Shown: piece by piece, positions 54,209 to 63,498 of the stretch
How positions within the stretch are numbered: the first letter of the stretch is position 1
How the letters are laid out: each line of letters begins with the position of its first letter
Source: Yoonia sp. I 8.24
GTDB lineage: Bacteria > Pseudomonadota > Alphaproteobacteria > Rhodobacterales > Rhodobacteraceae
DNA: 64,000 nucleotides
Assembly (NCBI RefSeq): GCF_022096995.1
Contig: NZ_JACXGQ010000003.1
Coordinates: 186,001 to 250,000, forward strand
Reading direction: 5' to 3'
Notes under the pieces: model-generated
The model's input: the letters and a program-made list of their open reading frames with translations, nothing else
What the model was told of the DNA's origin: nothing
Database searches by the model: none
Made by a program: the position numbers and the translations under genes

Positions 54209-54570
54209 GTCTTAGCAGAAAGCGCGTCGTCAAATTTGATCGATTCACCGCAGCCGCAGGCATCCACCACATTGGGATTGCGGAACTTGAACCCAGATTC
54301 AAGCAGCGAGGTTTCATAGTCGATCTCGGTGCCGAAAAGGAACATTTGTGCCATCGGCGCGATCATCACGCGCGCGCCGTCAAGTTCAACCACCTCATCA
54401 AGCGGGTCGACTTCGGTGACATAATCCATCGTATATTCCATACCCGCGCAACCGCCTTTTTTGACGCCAATCCGCAGCCCTTGATGGCCATCTTTTTCCA
54501 TCAGAGCCGCAATTTTCGCCGCAGCCTTTGGGGTCACGTTGACCGCTTGTTTGCCTGGAATGTTGAACAT
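54205..54570 (-). CDS. A-type Fe-S carrier protein (HesB/IscA/ErpA family)
   Basis: A 121-residue protein with the three cluster Cys: GCAGMEY near the middle and CGCGES at the C-terminus. A-type carriers pass Fe-S clusters from SUF/ISC scaffolds to client enzymes such as CysI, CoxS-like or Lon-unrelated clients. No SUF core genes are adjacent, but a DUF59 maturation gene lies 1.5 kb away. ErpA or IscA assignment is not resolved. Confidence 0.92.
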   Translation of the reverse strand: MFNIPGKQAVNVTPKAAAKIAALMEKDGHQGLRIGVKKGGCAGMEYTMDYVTEVDPLDEVVELDGARVMIAPMAQMFLFGTEIDYETSLLESGFKFRNPNVVDACGCGESIKFDDALSAKT

Positions 54571-54593
54571 GTCTGTTCTCCTTTGCGGCTAAC

Positions 54594-55331
54594 TTAATTG
54601 CTGTTGGGCATGATCTCAAGAAGCGGCGCGCCGTTTAACCCATTGTTGATCGCAAGTGTCAGGATTGAAATCGCAATCGCCCAGCTAAATGACGCCAGTG
54701 TGCCGATGATGACATATTCGGCCTTGGCGTTTTTTGACACCGCATCAAATCGCAAAATCGACTTGGCCGCGATCAAAAAACCGATCCCAGCGGGAAGCCC
54801 CGCGATGAACATTAAATAGATCAACCCGCGTTCCAACTGCCCAATCATCATGCCGCCAGCCGGCAGGCTTTCTGCAGGGGCACCAGCCGCGAAAGGGCCC
54901 ATTAGCTTTCCCACGGCGAAACCGCCCGCGCGGGTGGTATAGATTGCCCCGGCGATCAGCAGCATGGCCTGTGGGCCCCAACCTGTTGTTTTTGCAGCCC
55001 AGATCCCGTTTTCCCAAAGGTCCGGGGCGCTGGCGGCAATCACCCCAATCGTGATCAGATGCGCGCATTGGTCAATAAGATGCGGCTTTACCCCGTCATC
55101 GTGATTTTTGACCCATAGTGTTTTGCCGATATCGATCAGCAAATGAATGGCTGCCAAAACGGCAATCCACCAGTCAAGCGACCCAAGCGCGAGACCCGCA
55201 GTGACATAGACGGCGGCTGTATGCGTCAAGAGCGTGAACGGGCGGTCTTTGGTCATAACCATGCGTTCGGTTTGCAGCACGTAATCCGCAAGGATATGTG
55301 CAAAAAACAAAGCAGCAAGTGTTTCAAACAT
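54594..55331 (-). CDS. DUF3307 membrane protein
   Basis: A 245-residue protein starting METLAALFFAHILADYVLQTE-like: the H-x-x-x-D-x-x-L-Q motif of DUF3307. About six hydrophobic segments follow. DUF3307 genes are commonly paired with satD genes, and here its start overlaps the satD stop (TAATG). Function is unknown; the pair suggests a membrane component under control of SatD. Confidence 0.88.
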   Translation of the reverse strand: MFETLAALFFAHILADYVLQTERMVMTKDRPFTLLTHTAAVYVTAGLALGSLDWWIAVLAAIHLLIDIGKTLWVKNHDDGVKPHLIDQCAHLITIGVIAASAPDLWENGIWAAKTTGWGPQAMLLIAGAIYTTRAGGFAVGKLMGPFAAGAPAESLPAGGMMIGQLERGLIYLMFIAGLPAGIGFLIAAKSILRFDAVSKNAKAEYVIIGTLASFSWAIAISILTLAINNGLNGAPLLEIMPNSN

Positions 55332-55969
55332 TAAGCAAAATCGCTTTCTAATGTAGTCAAAGCATGGGCGAGCACATGATAGCCCGCAGCGTCGAGTGAT
55401 TTTGTCACGACCTGGCGTGACTTCCCTAAATTCTGGGCAATTTGCGTATATGAAATAGATGTATTCGGTGTAATCTTTTGCAGTATGGCGGCTGCTTGCG
55501 CCTGCGTCCAGTCTTGTGACAAATGATCGGCAAGAATTGCCACTGCACCGATCGCGCCTGCTTCCGCATGGCCAATCGCGCTTTTGGATTTGGGCTTTTT
55601 CAATTGGTCCAGCAATTGCCCTGATGCGATGAAGGCTGCGCTGCTTTCTGTGTTTAAATCGTTTGATAGATTGGCGGGGGTCGTCCCGGTTGCAATGGCA
55701 ATGTAGCTATCGAATTGGGGGGCACATGCCCGTAAGGCTGCGCGAAATGTGAGCGCTGAGCGCAATGCGTATTTGGGATTATTTAGGGCAACTTGCCATC
55801 CGTCTCCGCGATGACGTGTAAACCTGAGCGGCCCGCCAACCCAAACGGCCTGCGCGTCGGCGCAGGATTCGAGCGTTGCAAAGATAGTGTCGAGCTGCGC
55901 CGCACCCAGCGCAGTAGAGCTGATTATATCGCCCGTGAGGACTGCAATCTGGTTTTGGGCAGTAATCAT
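55331..55969 (-). CDS. SatD-family regulatory protein
   Basis: A 212-residue protein. The N-terminal part (VLTGDIISSTAL...HRGDGWQVAL) matches SatD/nucleotidyl-cyclase-like folds, and the C-terminal ~45 residues contain an HTH (SYTQIAQNLGKSRQVVTKSL). ATG 55969 lies only 6 bases after a TATAAT element, suggesting a leaderless mRNA; an in-frame ATG 9 codons earlier would lie inside the promoter. Likely autoregulated through the phased boxes upstream. Confidence 0.82.
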   Translation of the reverse strand: MITAQNQIAVLTGDIISSTALGAAQLDTIFATLESCADAQAVWVGGPLRFTRHRGDGWQVALNNPKYALRSALTFRAALRACAPQFDSYIAIATGTTPANLSNDLNTESSAAFIASGQLLDQLKKPKSKSAIGHAEAGAIGAVAILADHLSQDWTQAQAAAILQKITPNTSISYTQIAQNLGKSRQVVTKSLDAAGYHVLAHALTTLESDFA

Positions 55970-55975
55970 GCACCT

Positions 55976-56003
55976 ATTATAGGGTGCGATTTCCATTATG
56001 CAA
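55976..56003 (-). promoter_or_regulatory. Promoter for the SatD-DUF3307 operon, probably leaderless
   Basis: On the minus strand, TTGCAT (bases 56003-55998) and TATAAT (55981-55976) are separated by 16 bases, and the ATG begins 6 bases after the -10 element. Transcription would start at or next to the initiation codon. Confidence 0.6.
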
Positions 56004-56050
56004 CAAATATAGGGTGCGCTTGTTGCTTTGCATCCTTAATTGGGTGCGAT
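55981..56050 (-). repeat. Three 10-bp boxes (ATCGCACCCT) phased at exactly 30 bp
   Basis: Minus-strand copies: ATCGCACCCT (55990-55981), AGCGCACCCT (56020-56011) and ATCGCACCCA (56050-56041). The 30-base spacing is close to three helical turns, putting all boxes on one face. The proximal box fills the spacer between the -35 and -10 elements of the SatD promoter. Confidence 0.75.
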
Positions 56051-56060
56051 ATTGTGGTGA

Positions 56061-56423
56061 TTACATAAAACCTAGCTCAAGCCGGGCTTCATCAGACATC
56101 ATTTCCATGCCCCACTGCGGTTCAAACGTCATTTCAACGTCAACATGTTTGATGCCGGGCAGCGGCTCAATTGCATCGGCGACCCAGCCGGGCATTTCAC
56201 CCGCAACCGGACAGCCCGGCGCGGTCAGCGTCATAGTCACAAGAACAGCGTTATCTTCTTTGATATCAATCGTGTAGATCAGCCCAAGATCATAAATATT
56301 CACTGGAATTTCAGGGTCATATACGGACCGGCACGCTTGCACGATATCTTCATACAGTGGATGATCTGTTGTCGATGGCGCGATCATTGGCGCACCTTCA
56401 AGCGGGGCAGTGGTGTCAGTCAT
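56061..56423 (-). CDS. DUF59/MIP18-family Fe-S maturation protein (SufT-like)
   Basis: A 120-residue protein with YDPEIPVNIYDLGLIYTI and MTLTAPGCPVAGEMP; the Cys of TAPGC is the family's reactive residue. SufT/DUF59 proteins help mature Fe-S proteins when demand is high. ATG 56423 has AAGGAA upstream and removes 6 residues from the longest frame. It lies upstream of the SatD promoter region on the same strand. Confidence 0.9.
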   Translation of the reverse strand: MTDTTAPLEGAPMIAPSTTDHPLYEDIVQACRSVYDPEIPVNIYDLGLIYTIDIKEDNAVLVTMTLTAPGCPVAGEMPGWVADAIEPLPGIKHVDVEMTFEPQWGMEMMSDEARLELGFM

Positions 56424-56539
56424 GACGTCGTTTCCTTGCAAACCTGAGCAAACATATAGGGATTGGTGCGAATAAGGTAAAGACCGTGGTCGGCTTCAAA
56501 AGCGCTTGTGCGCAGAGGCATAACGCCGCGATGAATTGA

Positions 56540-57715
<1,176 letters not shown>

Positions 57716-57733
57716 TATTGGGGCAAGCTTACG

Positions 57734-58819
57734 TTGGGACTTTCAGGTTTCGCCGAAGATCGGATCAGCCTCTATTTGGGTGGTGTTGCCGAAAAGATCG
57801 CAGCTGACGCGGTTCCCGCAGACGAAAGCATCAACATCGGTGCGTTAGAACGCGAAATTGATGTGTGCGAAAGGGCGAAACATGTTTATCCAGACGGGAT
57901 AGGGCAGAGGTACGGTTGCTATTATCGCCAAGCCCAACTTTATTTTGCGATGTCAGCACCGTTCGCGCAATGCCGTATACTTGCGAAAGACAATGATCAG
58001 CGGATACAGGTTCCAACAATCATAAAATCGCGGGCTGTTTGCGATCGTGGCGATCATGGTGTGGTCTTGCCGCTCAACTGGATGCGCCATTGGTCAAGCG
58101 TTGGGAACTTGGCCGCCAACGACCGTCCGTTTGAACAAAAAGACGACCGTTTGCTGTGGCGCGGTGTCACCACAGGTTGCTTTGATGCGACCGACCAAAA
58201 CAATCCACTTTCACCGCGCTATTATTTGGCCCATTTGCCAGAACTGGCCGATGGGATTGATGCAAAGTTTACAAAACTCACCCAACACACAGACGCAAAC
58301 AGATCATTCCCTTTGGCCGCCGTGCAGGCGCGTATGGGCGCACGGCTCACGATGGCCGAACAGCTTGAATCCAAGTTTCTGTTATGTCTTGAGGGCAATG
58401 ACGTGGCGACCGGGCTCAAGTGGATGTTGGGGTCACAATCGACGATCATCATGCCTAAACCTCGCTGCGAAACTTGGCTTTTGGAAGGTGAATTGAAAGC
58501 GTGGGAGCACTACGTTCCTGTAAACACAGACCTGTCAGATTTGAACGATATTTACGATTGGTGTCGCAGCAACCCTCAAAAATGCAAAGAAATTGCGCAA
58601 AACGGGCGGGCCTATGTCGCCCGGTTCTTGGACATCAAGACCGAATTCGCAATTATACGCGCAGTGGTGCGTGGGTATCTTAATCATGCGGACGCCCCGC
58701 TTACGTTCAGCGCTAGGCAGAGAATCACGCAATTGCCGCAAGTGCACGCATTATGGGCGGATTACGGGCGATTCAAATGGCGCATACGCGCCAACAAGCG
58801 TGGGTTTGGGACCGGGTAA
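57734..58819 (+). CDS. GT90/CAP10-like glycosyltransferase
   Basis: A 361-residue protein, with TTG 57734 the only possible start between the tgt stop and the conserved region. LLWRGVTTG, KFLLCLEGNDVATGLKWML, PKPRCETWLLEGELKAWEHYVPV and SDLNDIYDWCRSNP are the GT90 (LpsA/KDELC/CAP10-like) signature blocks. It probably adds a sugar to lipopolysaccharide or capsule. No other polysaccharide genes lie nearby. The same reading frame as tgt, with one stop codon between, is worth noting. Confidence 0.8.
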   Translation: MGLSGFAEDRISLYLGGVAEKIAADAVPADESINIGALEREIDVCERAKHVYPDGIGQRYGCYYRQAQLYFAMSAPFAQCRILAKDNDQRIQVPTIIKSRAVCDRGDHGVVLPLNWMRHWSSVGNLAANDRPFEQKDDRLLWRGVTTGCFDATDQNNPLSPRYYLAHLPELADGIDAKFTKLTQHTDANRSFPLAAVQARMGARLTMAEQLESKFLLCLEGNDVATGLKWMLGSQSTIIMPKPRCETWLLEGELKAWEHYVPVNTDLSDLNDIYDWCRSNPQKCKEIAQNGRAYVARFLDIKTEFAIIRAVVRGYLNHADAPLTFSARQRITQLPQVHALWADYGRFKWRIRANKRGFGTG

Positions 58820-58888
58820 GAGGACATAATACTAGAAATCCGTGAAAAGACGTGTTGGAATGACCTTATTTATATAAAGGATTTTACG

Positions 58889-59644
58889 ATGCTCTCTTTA
58901 CGTTCTTTCTTGGCTCTTACTGTCGCCGTCGCCTGGGGTGGTCAGCTTTATGCCGAGGATATTGATCTCACCGATTATCCCGAAATCGATGCGATGACCG
59001 AAGAAGAATGGGGTGCTACGGAAGACTCGCTGCTCGACAAAATGGATGCTGTTGAAGAGAGCGGTGGTGGCTACAGCGATCTCATAGATGTGCTGACAAA
59101 AAATGAATATGATATGATGGTGTTATTGCATGACCCTCTTCCCGAGGGGGAAGAAGACTTGGAATCGGCCTGCAAGATCGGTGCCGATGGGCGGCAATTG
59201 CTTTTAGGTGATCAATTGGCTGGGGACGACTGGTCGTTGACGTTCACCGGTAATTATACTGTCGTCAATGGAAAGTTGGTGCCGCATACGGATCCGTTAC
59301 CGCCGATTTTACCGGCGCGACTCGTCTCTGTAAGCGGCGGGTACGACGTTTATGTAGCGTCACGTCAGGTTCCGGAACAAACGCGCTGGCAAATTCCTGT
59401 CCGGGGTGAATTGGACTTTACGCTTGCTGATGTGATGACGGCAGCGCCGGAATTTGAAACGCAGGTCGAAGAGGTGTTCGGCTGCCCATTTGAAGAATAC
59501 GCGCGGATTGTTTCCTACCGCGAACAAGATGGTGGTTACGATCAAATGGTGATGATTCCAATTGACCATGATTTTATCGTGGGCCTCATGCAATCGGCGC
59601 GCGGCCCGGCAACAAGTTCGTATATGTTGATGCTCGAACGGTAG
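58889..59644 (+). CDS. Exported protein of unknown function
   Basis: A 251-residue protein with a signal peptide (hydrophobic run followed by LYAED) and an acidic N-terminal segment (EEEWGATEDSLLDKM). The remainder reads as a mixed beta-rich domain with one Cys pair (CKI near residue 91 and CPF near 199). No family recognised. AAAGGA upstream of ATG is weakly spaced. Confidence 0.7.
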   Translation: MLSLRSFLALTVAVAWGGQLYAEDIDLTDYPEIDAMTEEEWGATEDSLLDKMDAVEESGGGYSDLIDVLTKNEYDMMVLLHDPLPEGEEDLESACKIGADGRQLLLGDQLAGDDWSLTFTGNYTVVNGKLVPHTDPLPPILPARLVSVSGGYDVYVASRQVPEQTRWQIPVRGELDFTLADVMTAAPEFETQVEEVFGCPFEEYARIVSYREQDGGYDQMVMIPIDHDFIVGLMQSARGPATSSYMLMLER

Positions 59645-59855
59645 ACGTTGGGGGTATTGTAACTGTTTTACTCTATTATTGTGGCTATCGCGCTATTGTG
59701 ACCTTGCAGCGTCGTGCGAGGGCAGGCAATCTGCGCGAAACAAATGTGTGGCTGGTTGAAAACGCCGGATATCACCCCACATATTTATACCAATAGGAGA
59801 CACCCATTGCTGCCGTGTAACGGGGCCGGGCGTCTTGCCAATAAAGGAAGTGACT

Positions 59856-62261
59856 ATGCAAGAACCGTTGAGTTCATCCTACCCCGTGCTGCCGCTGCGC
59901 GATATCGTGGTGTTCCCACATATGATTGTGCCGCTGTTCGTCGGGCGCGAAAAATCTGTCCGCGCGCTTGAAGAGGTGATGCAGGACGATAAGCAAATCC
60001 TATTGTCGAGCCAGATTGACGCCGGTGAAGATGATCCTGCACAGGATGGCATCTACAAATCAGGCGTGTTGGCCAATGTGCTGCAACTGCTGAAACTTCC
60101 CGATGGCACCGTGAAAGTGCTTGTCGAGGGGCGCAGCCGTGTGCGCATCACTGGCTTTATCGACAACCCAGAATTTTTTGAGGCATCCGCCGAATATCTT
60201 GATGAAACCACGGGCGATCCGGCTGAAGAAGAAGCGCTCGTGCGGAATGTCGCAGCTGAATTTGAACGCTATGCCAAAATCAAGAAAAACATCCCCGAAG
60301 AGGCCATGGCCGCCGTCGGCGAAGCAACTGAGCCTGCGAAACTCGCGGATCTGGTTGCCGGGCACCTTGGGATTGAGATTGATCAAAAGCAGGGGCTGCT
60401 GGAAACCCTGTCTGTGACCGAACGGCTTGAAAAAGTCTTTGGGCTGATGCAGGGCGAAATGTCGGTGTTGCAGGTCGAGAAAAAGATCAAGACGCGCGTC
60501 AAAACCCAAATGGAACGCACCCAGCGCGAATATTATTTGAATGAGCAAATGAAAGCCATTCAGAAGGAACTTGGCGATGGCGAAGAAGGCCAGAACGAAG
60601 TCGCTGAGCTTGAAGCGAAAATCGCGGAAACCAAACTGTCCAAAGAAGCCCGCGAAAAGGTGGACGCAGAGCTGAAGAAGCTCAAGAATATGTCACCCAT
60701 GTCCGCCGAGGCCACAGTCGTGCGCAACTATCTTGATTGGATCTTGGCTGTTCCATGGGGCAATAAATCACGTACCAAAAAGGACCTTGGGCACGCGCAA
60801 AAGGTGCTCGACAACGATCACCACGGACTTGAGAAAGTCAAAGAACGTATCGTTGAATATCTCGCAGTGCAGCAACGTTCGCGCAAGCTCAAAGGCCCGA
60901 TTATGTGTTTGGTTGGCCCGCCCGGCGTCGGGAAAACCAGCTTGGGTAAATCTGTGGCCAAGGCAACCGGGCGCGAATTCATTCGTATCTCATTGGGTGG
61001 GGTGCGTGACGAATCTGAAATCCGCGGCCACCGTCGGACTTACATCGGCTCAATGCCGGGTAAGATCATTCAGGCGTTGAAAAAGGCGAAAACAACCAAT
61101 CCGCTGATCTTGCTCGATGAAATCGATAAGATGGGACAGGATTTCCGGGGTGATCCGGCGTCAGCGATGCTAGAGGTTCTGGACCCAGAGCAAAACGGCT
61201 CTTTCGTGGATCACTACTTGGAGGTCGAATATGACCTGTCGAACGTAATGTTCCTAACCACAGCCAACAGCTATAACATGCCAGGGCCACTGCTTGACCG
61301 GATGGAAATTATTTCGCTTTCGGGCTATACCGAAGACGAAAAAGTCGAAATCTCAAAGCAGCACTTGTTGCCTAAAGTGATGAAAAATCACGGGCTGAAA
61401 CCGGCCGAATTCAGCGTGTCTGATGATGCGCTGCTATCGATGGTGCGTGTCTATACCCGCGAGGCGGGCGTGCGGAACCTAGAGCGTGAACTTGCCAAAG
61501 TGGCGCGTAAAGCTGTGACCAAGATCGTCAAAAAAGAAGCGACTAATATCACCGTCACCGCTGAAAACCTGAATGATTTCTTGGGTGTTGAACGGCACCG
61601 CTATGGGCTGGCCGAAGAAAACGATCAAGTTGGCGTCGTAACTGGGCTTGCCTGGACCAGTGTTGGCGGCGAACTGTTGAACATCGAAGCTTTGCGCCTG
61701 CCGGGTAAAGGTCGGATGAAAACGACCGGGAAACTGGGTGATGTAATGAAGGAATCGATTGATGCGGCGTCCAGCTATGTGCGTTCGATCGCGCCTGAAA
61801 TTGGGGTGAAGCCGCCGCAATTTGACAAAATCGACATCCACGTACACGTGCCAGACGGCGCGACACCCAAGGATGGCCCGTCAGCAGGTCTGGCGATGGT
61901 GACATCAATTGTGTCGGTGCTAACCAAGATTCCCGTGCGCAAAGACGTTGCCATGACCGGCGAGGTTTCTTTGCGTGGGAACGCGATGCCGATTGGTGGG
62001 CTGAAAGAAAAACTATTGGCCGCATTACGCGGCGGCATCAAAACCGTGTTGATCCCGCAAGAAAACGCCAAAGACCTGCCGGACATCCCTGATAACGTCA
62101 AAGAGGGGCTGACAATCATCCCGGTGCGCCACGTGTCAGAGGTGCTGGAACATGCGCTGGTCAGCGCCCCGGATCCGATCATTTGGGATGAAGCCGCCGA
62201 AGAGGCCGCTGCCGCGGCGCTCAAGGCAGGCGAAGCCGCACAAGGTGCGCGGGCGCATTAA
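59856..62261 (+). CDS. lon: ATP-dependent protease Lon
   Basis: An 801-residue LonA. LON substrate-binding domain starts YPVLPLRDIVVFPHMIVPLF; Walker A GPPGVGKTSLGKS; Walker B LILLDEIDKM; catalytic Ser in KDGPSAGLAM and Lys in GGLKEKLLAALRGG. ATG 59856 has AAAGGAAG upstream; a TTG at 59835 is a poorer start. C-terminal Ala/Glu tail is short. It degrades damaged and regulatory proteins (for example, CtrA/CcrM/SciP regulators in alphaproteobacteria). Confidence 0.97.
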   Translation: MQEPLSSSYPVLPLRDIVVFPHMIVPLFVGREKSVRALEEVMQDDKQILLSSQIDAGEDDPAQDGIYKSGVLANVLQLLKLPDGTVKVLVEGRSRVRITGFIDNPEFFEASAEYLDETTGDPAEEEALVRNVAAEFERYAKIKKNIPEEAMAAVGEATEPAKLADLVAGHLGIEIDQKQGLLETLSVTERLEKVFGLMQGEMSVLQVEKKIKTRVKTQMERTQREYYLNEQMKAIQKELGDGEEGQNEVAELEAKIAETKLSKEAREKVDAELKKLKNMSPMSAEATVVRNYLDWILAVPWGNKSRTKKDLGHAQKVLDNDHHGLEKVKERIVEYLAVQQRSRKLKGPIMCLVGPPGVGKTSLGKSVAKATGREFIRISLGGVRDESEIRGHRRTYIGSMPGKIIQALKKAKTTNPLILLDEIDKMGQDFRGDPASAMLEVLDPEQNGSFVDHYLEVEYDLSNVMFLTTANSYNMPGPLLDRMEIISLSGYTEDEKVEISKQHLLPKVMKNHGLKPAEFSVSDDALLSMVRVYTREAGVRNLERELAKVARKAVTKIVKKEATNITVTAENLNDFLGVERHRYGLAEENDQVGVVTGLAWTSVGGELLNIEALRLPGKGRMKTTGKLGDVMKESIDAASSYVRSIAPEIGVKPPQFDKIDIHVHVPDGATPKDGPSAGLAMVTSIVSVLTKIPVRKDVAMTGEVSLRGNAMPIGGLKEKLLAALRGGIKTVLIPQENAKDLPDIPDNVKEGLTIIPVRHVSEVLEHALVSAPDPIIWDEAAEEAAAAALKAGEAAQGARAH

Positions 62262-62284
62262 TCGCGGTTAAAGGAAAATGAAAG

Positions 62285-62310
62285 GCGCGCCCTTTGTGGC
62301 GCGCTTTTTT
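62285..62310 (+). terminator. Intrinsic terminator after lon
   Basis: GCGCGCC-CTTTGT-GGCGCGC stem-loop and six T, 24 bases past the lon stop. Confidence 0.9.
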
Positions 62311-62510
62311 ATATGCATAGGCGCTGGCTAGGCGCGCGTTTTGCCACTTGGCACACGTATTCCGAGGGTTCTTAGTGCGCTCTTGCCTTGCAAGTGGTGA
62401 CGTCTTTGCTAAAAAGGCAGTAACATAAGCGTGAACATGGCCAGTGCCAATTTCTACGGAAATCTGCCTAATCGCCAATAGTCTTAGTTTATATATTTGA
62501 GGAAATTTCT

Positions 62511-62948
62511 ATGCGTCATATTTCAAAATCGGCTTTCCTGGCCATCTTACTTACCGCAGGGTGCATGACTGGCGTTGTTGTCGAAGGATTGGGCGATAAC
62601 TCATCCGAGTACGCGAACGACAACGAATGTGACGATCCGAGATTTAAGGGCGAGGGTATGGCGTCGGTGCTGAGCCAAGAAAACACTGGTCGCGATGCGA
62701 GTGACTGTGGTCGCATGCTCACAGCGGGTCTTATATCGCAGGTGCGCTCTAAAGAGCAAAGCAGCCCTTCAGAATGTTCTGAAATTGACTTCGGTTTGAA
62801 CCGAAATGACTGGGCGCGAAATGGGGTTTGTGACGATCCACGTTTTACCGGTCCCGGCGTGGATGATATCTTAAGGCAAGAGGAACTTTTGCGTGACGCT
62901 TCAGATTGTCGGAGGCTTTGTAGTGCCGGCAGAGTTTGGCTTAAGTAG
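62511..62948 (+). CDS. Lipoprotein with duplicated NxxCDDPRF motif
   Basis: A 145-residue lipoprotein (lipobox LLTAGC) with two copies of a ~40-residue module: CDDPRF-G-GM...DASDC near residues 40-75 and CDDPRFTGPG...RDASDC near 105-140. The paired Cys and Asp residues suggest a small disulfide-bonded, possibly Ca2+-binding module. Similar motifs occur in other Rhodobacterales envelope proteins. Function unknown. Confidence 0.75.
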   Translation: MRHISKSAFLAILLTAGCMTGVVVEGLGDNSSEYANDNECDDPRFKGEGMASVLSQENTGRDASDCGRMLTAGLISQVRSKEQSSPSECSEIDFGLNRNDWARNGVCDDPRFTGPGVDDILRQEELLRDASDCRRLCSAGRVWLK

Positions 62949-63177
62949 GTAATAGTGCTGCAGCCGACTAGCTTAAAGTACCTTTGCGCACGATATATCA
63001 ACGTACGCTTTTTCATTTGCCTGCTGGGTGTGTCGCGCGAAGCAGATAGGATGGGTGGGCTTATAACGCAAAGATGATGGGTCAGGTGTTCGGCCGCAGC
63101 TAGACAATTGTCAGCTAGACCGCGCTGGTAAGTGCCGCACCACCTGTTAATGTGGCGCAAAGCAAAAGGAAAACACC

Positions 63178-63489
63178 ATGACCACGCCCGAAACCCCACA
63201 GACAGACGAGGCGCTTGAGGCGCCGACCGTTTTGAAAAAGCCACAACTTTTCAATGAGGTTGTTGCGCGGACCGGCCTGAAAAAACGGGATGTGAAGCCA
63301 GCCGTTGAGGCTGCACTTGCGGTGATCGGCGAAGCGCTGGCGCGCGGGGAAGAGCTGGTTTTACCACCCATGGGCAAGACCAGGATCATCAAATCCAAAG
63401 AACTGAACAACGGCGCATCGTTGCTGACGATGAAATTTCGCACGGCAAAAGTTGATAGTGTCGCGCGACCTGCGGATGACGATGCCTAA
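63178..63489 (+). CDS. HU-family DNA-binding protein with N-terminal extension
   Basis: A 103-residue protein: a ~15-residue acidic/Thr-Pro tail, then the HU/IHF fold (QLFNEVVARTGLKKRDVKPAVEAALAVIGEALARGEELVLPPMGKTRI). The usual DNA-grasping beta arm (NPxTG) is replaced by a short loop, so DNA binding may differ from typical HU. It is 10 bases upstream of the phosphatase gene, so possibly co-transcribed. Confidence 0.85.
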   Translation: MTTPETPQTDEALEAPTVLKKPQLFNEVVARTGLKKRDVKPAVEAALAVIGEALARGEELVLPPMGKTRIIKSKELNNGASLLTMKFRTAKVDSVARPADDDA

Positions 63490-63498
63490 GCGATACAA

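Noticed and set aside
62949..63177. Possible tRNA or small RNA gene before the HU gene
   Set aside because: No cloverleaf-like stems, anticodon arm or terminal CCA could be found in the 229-base gap.
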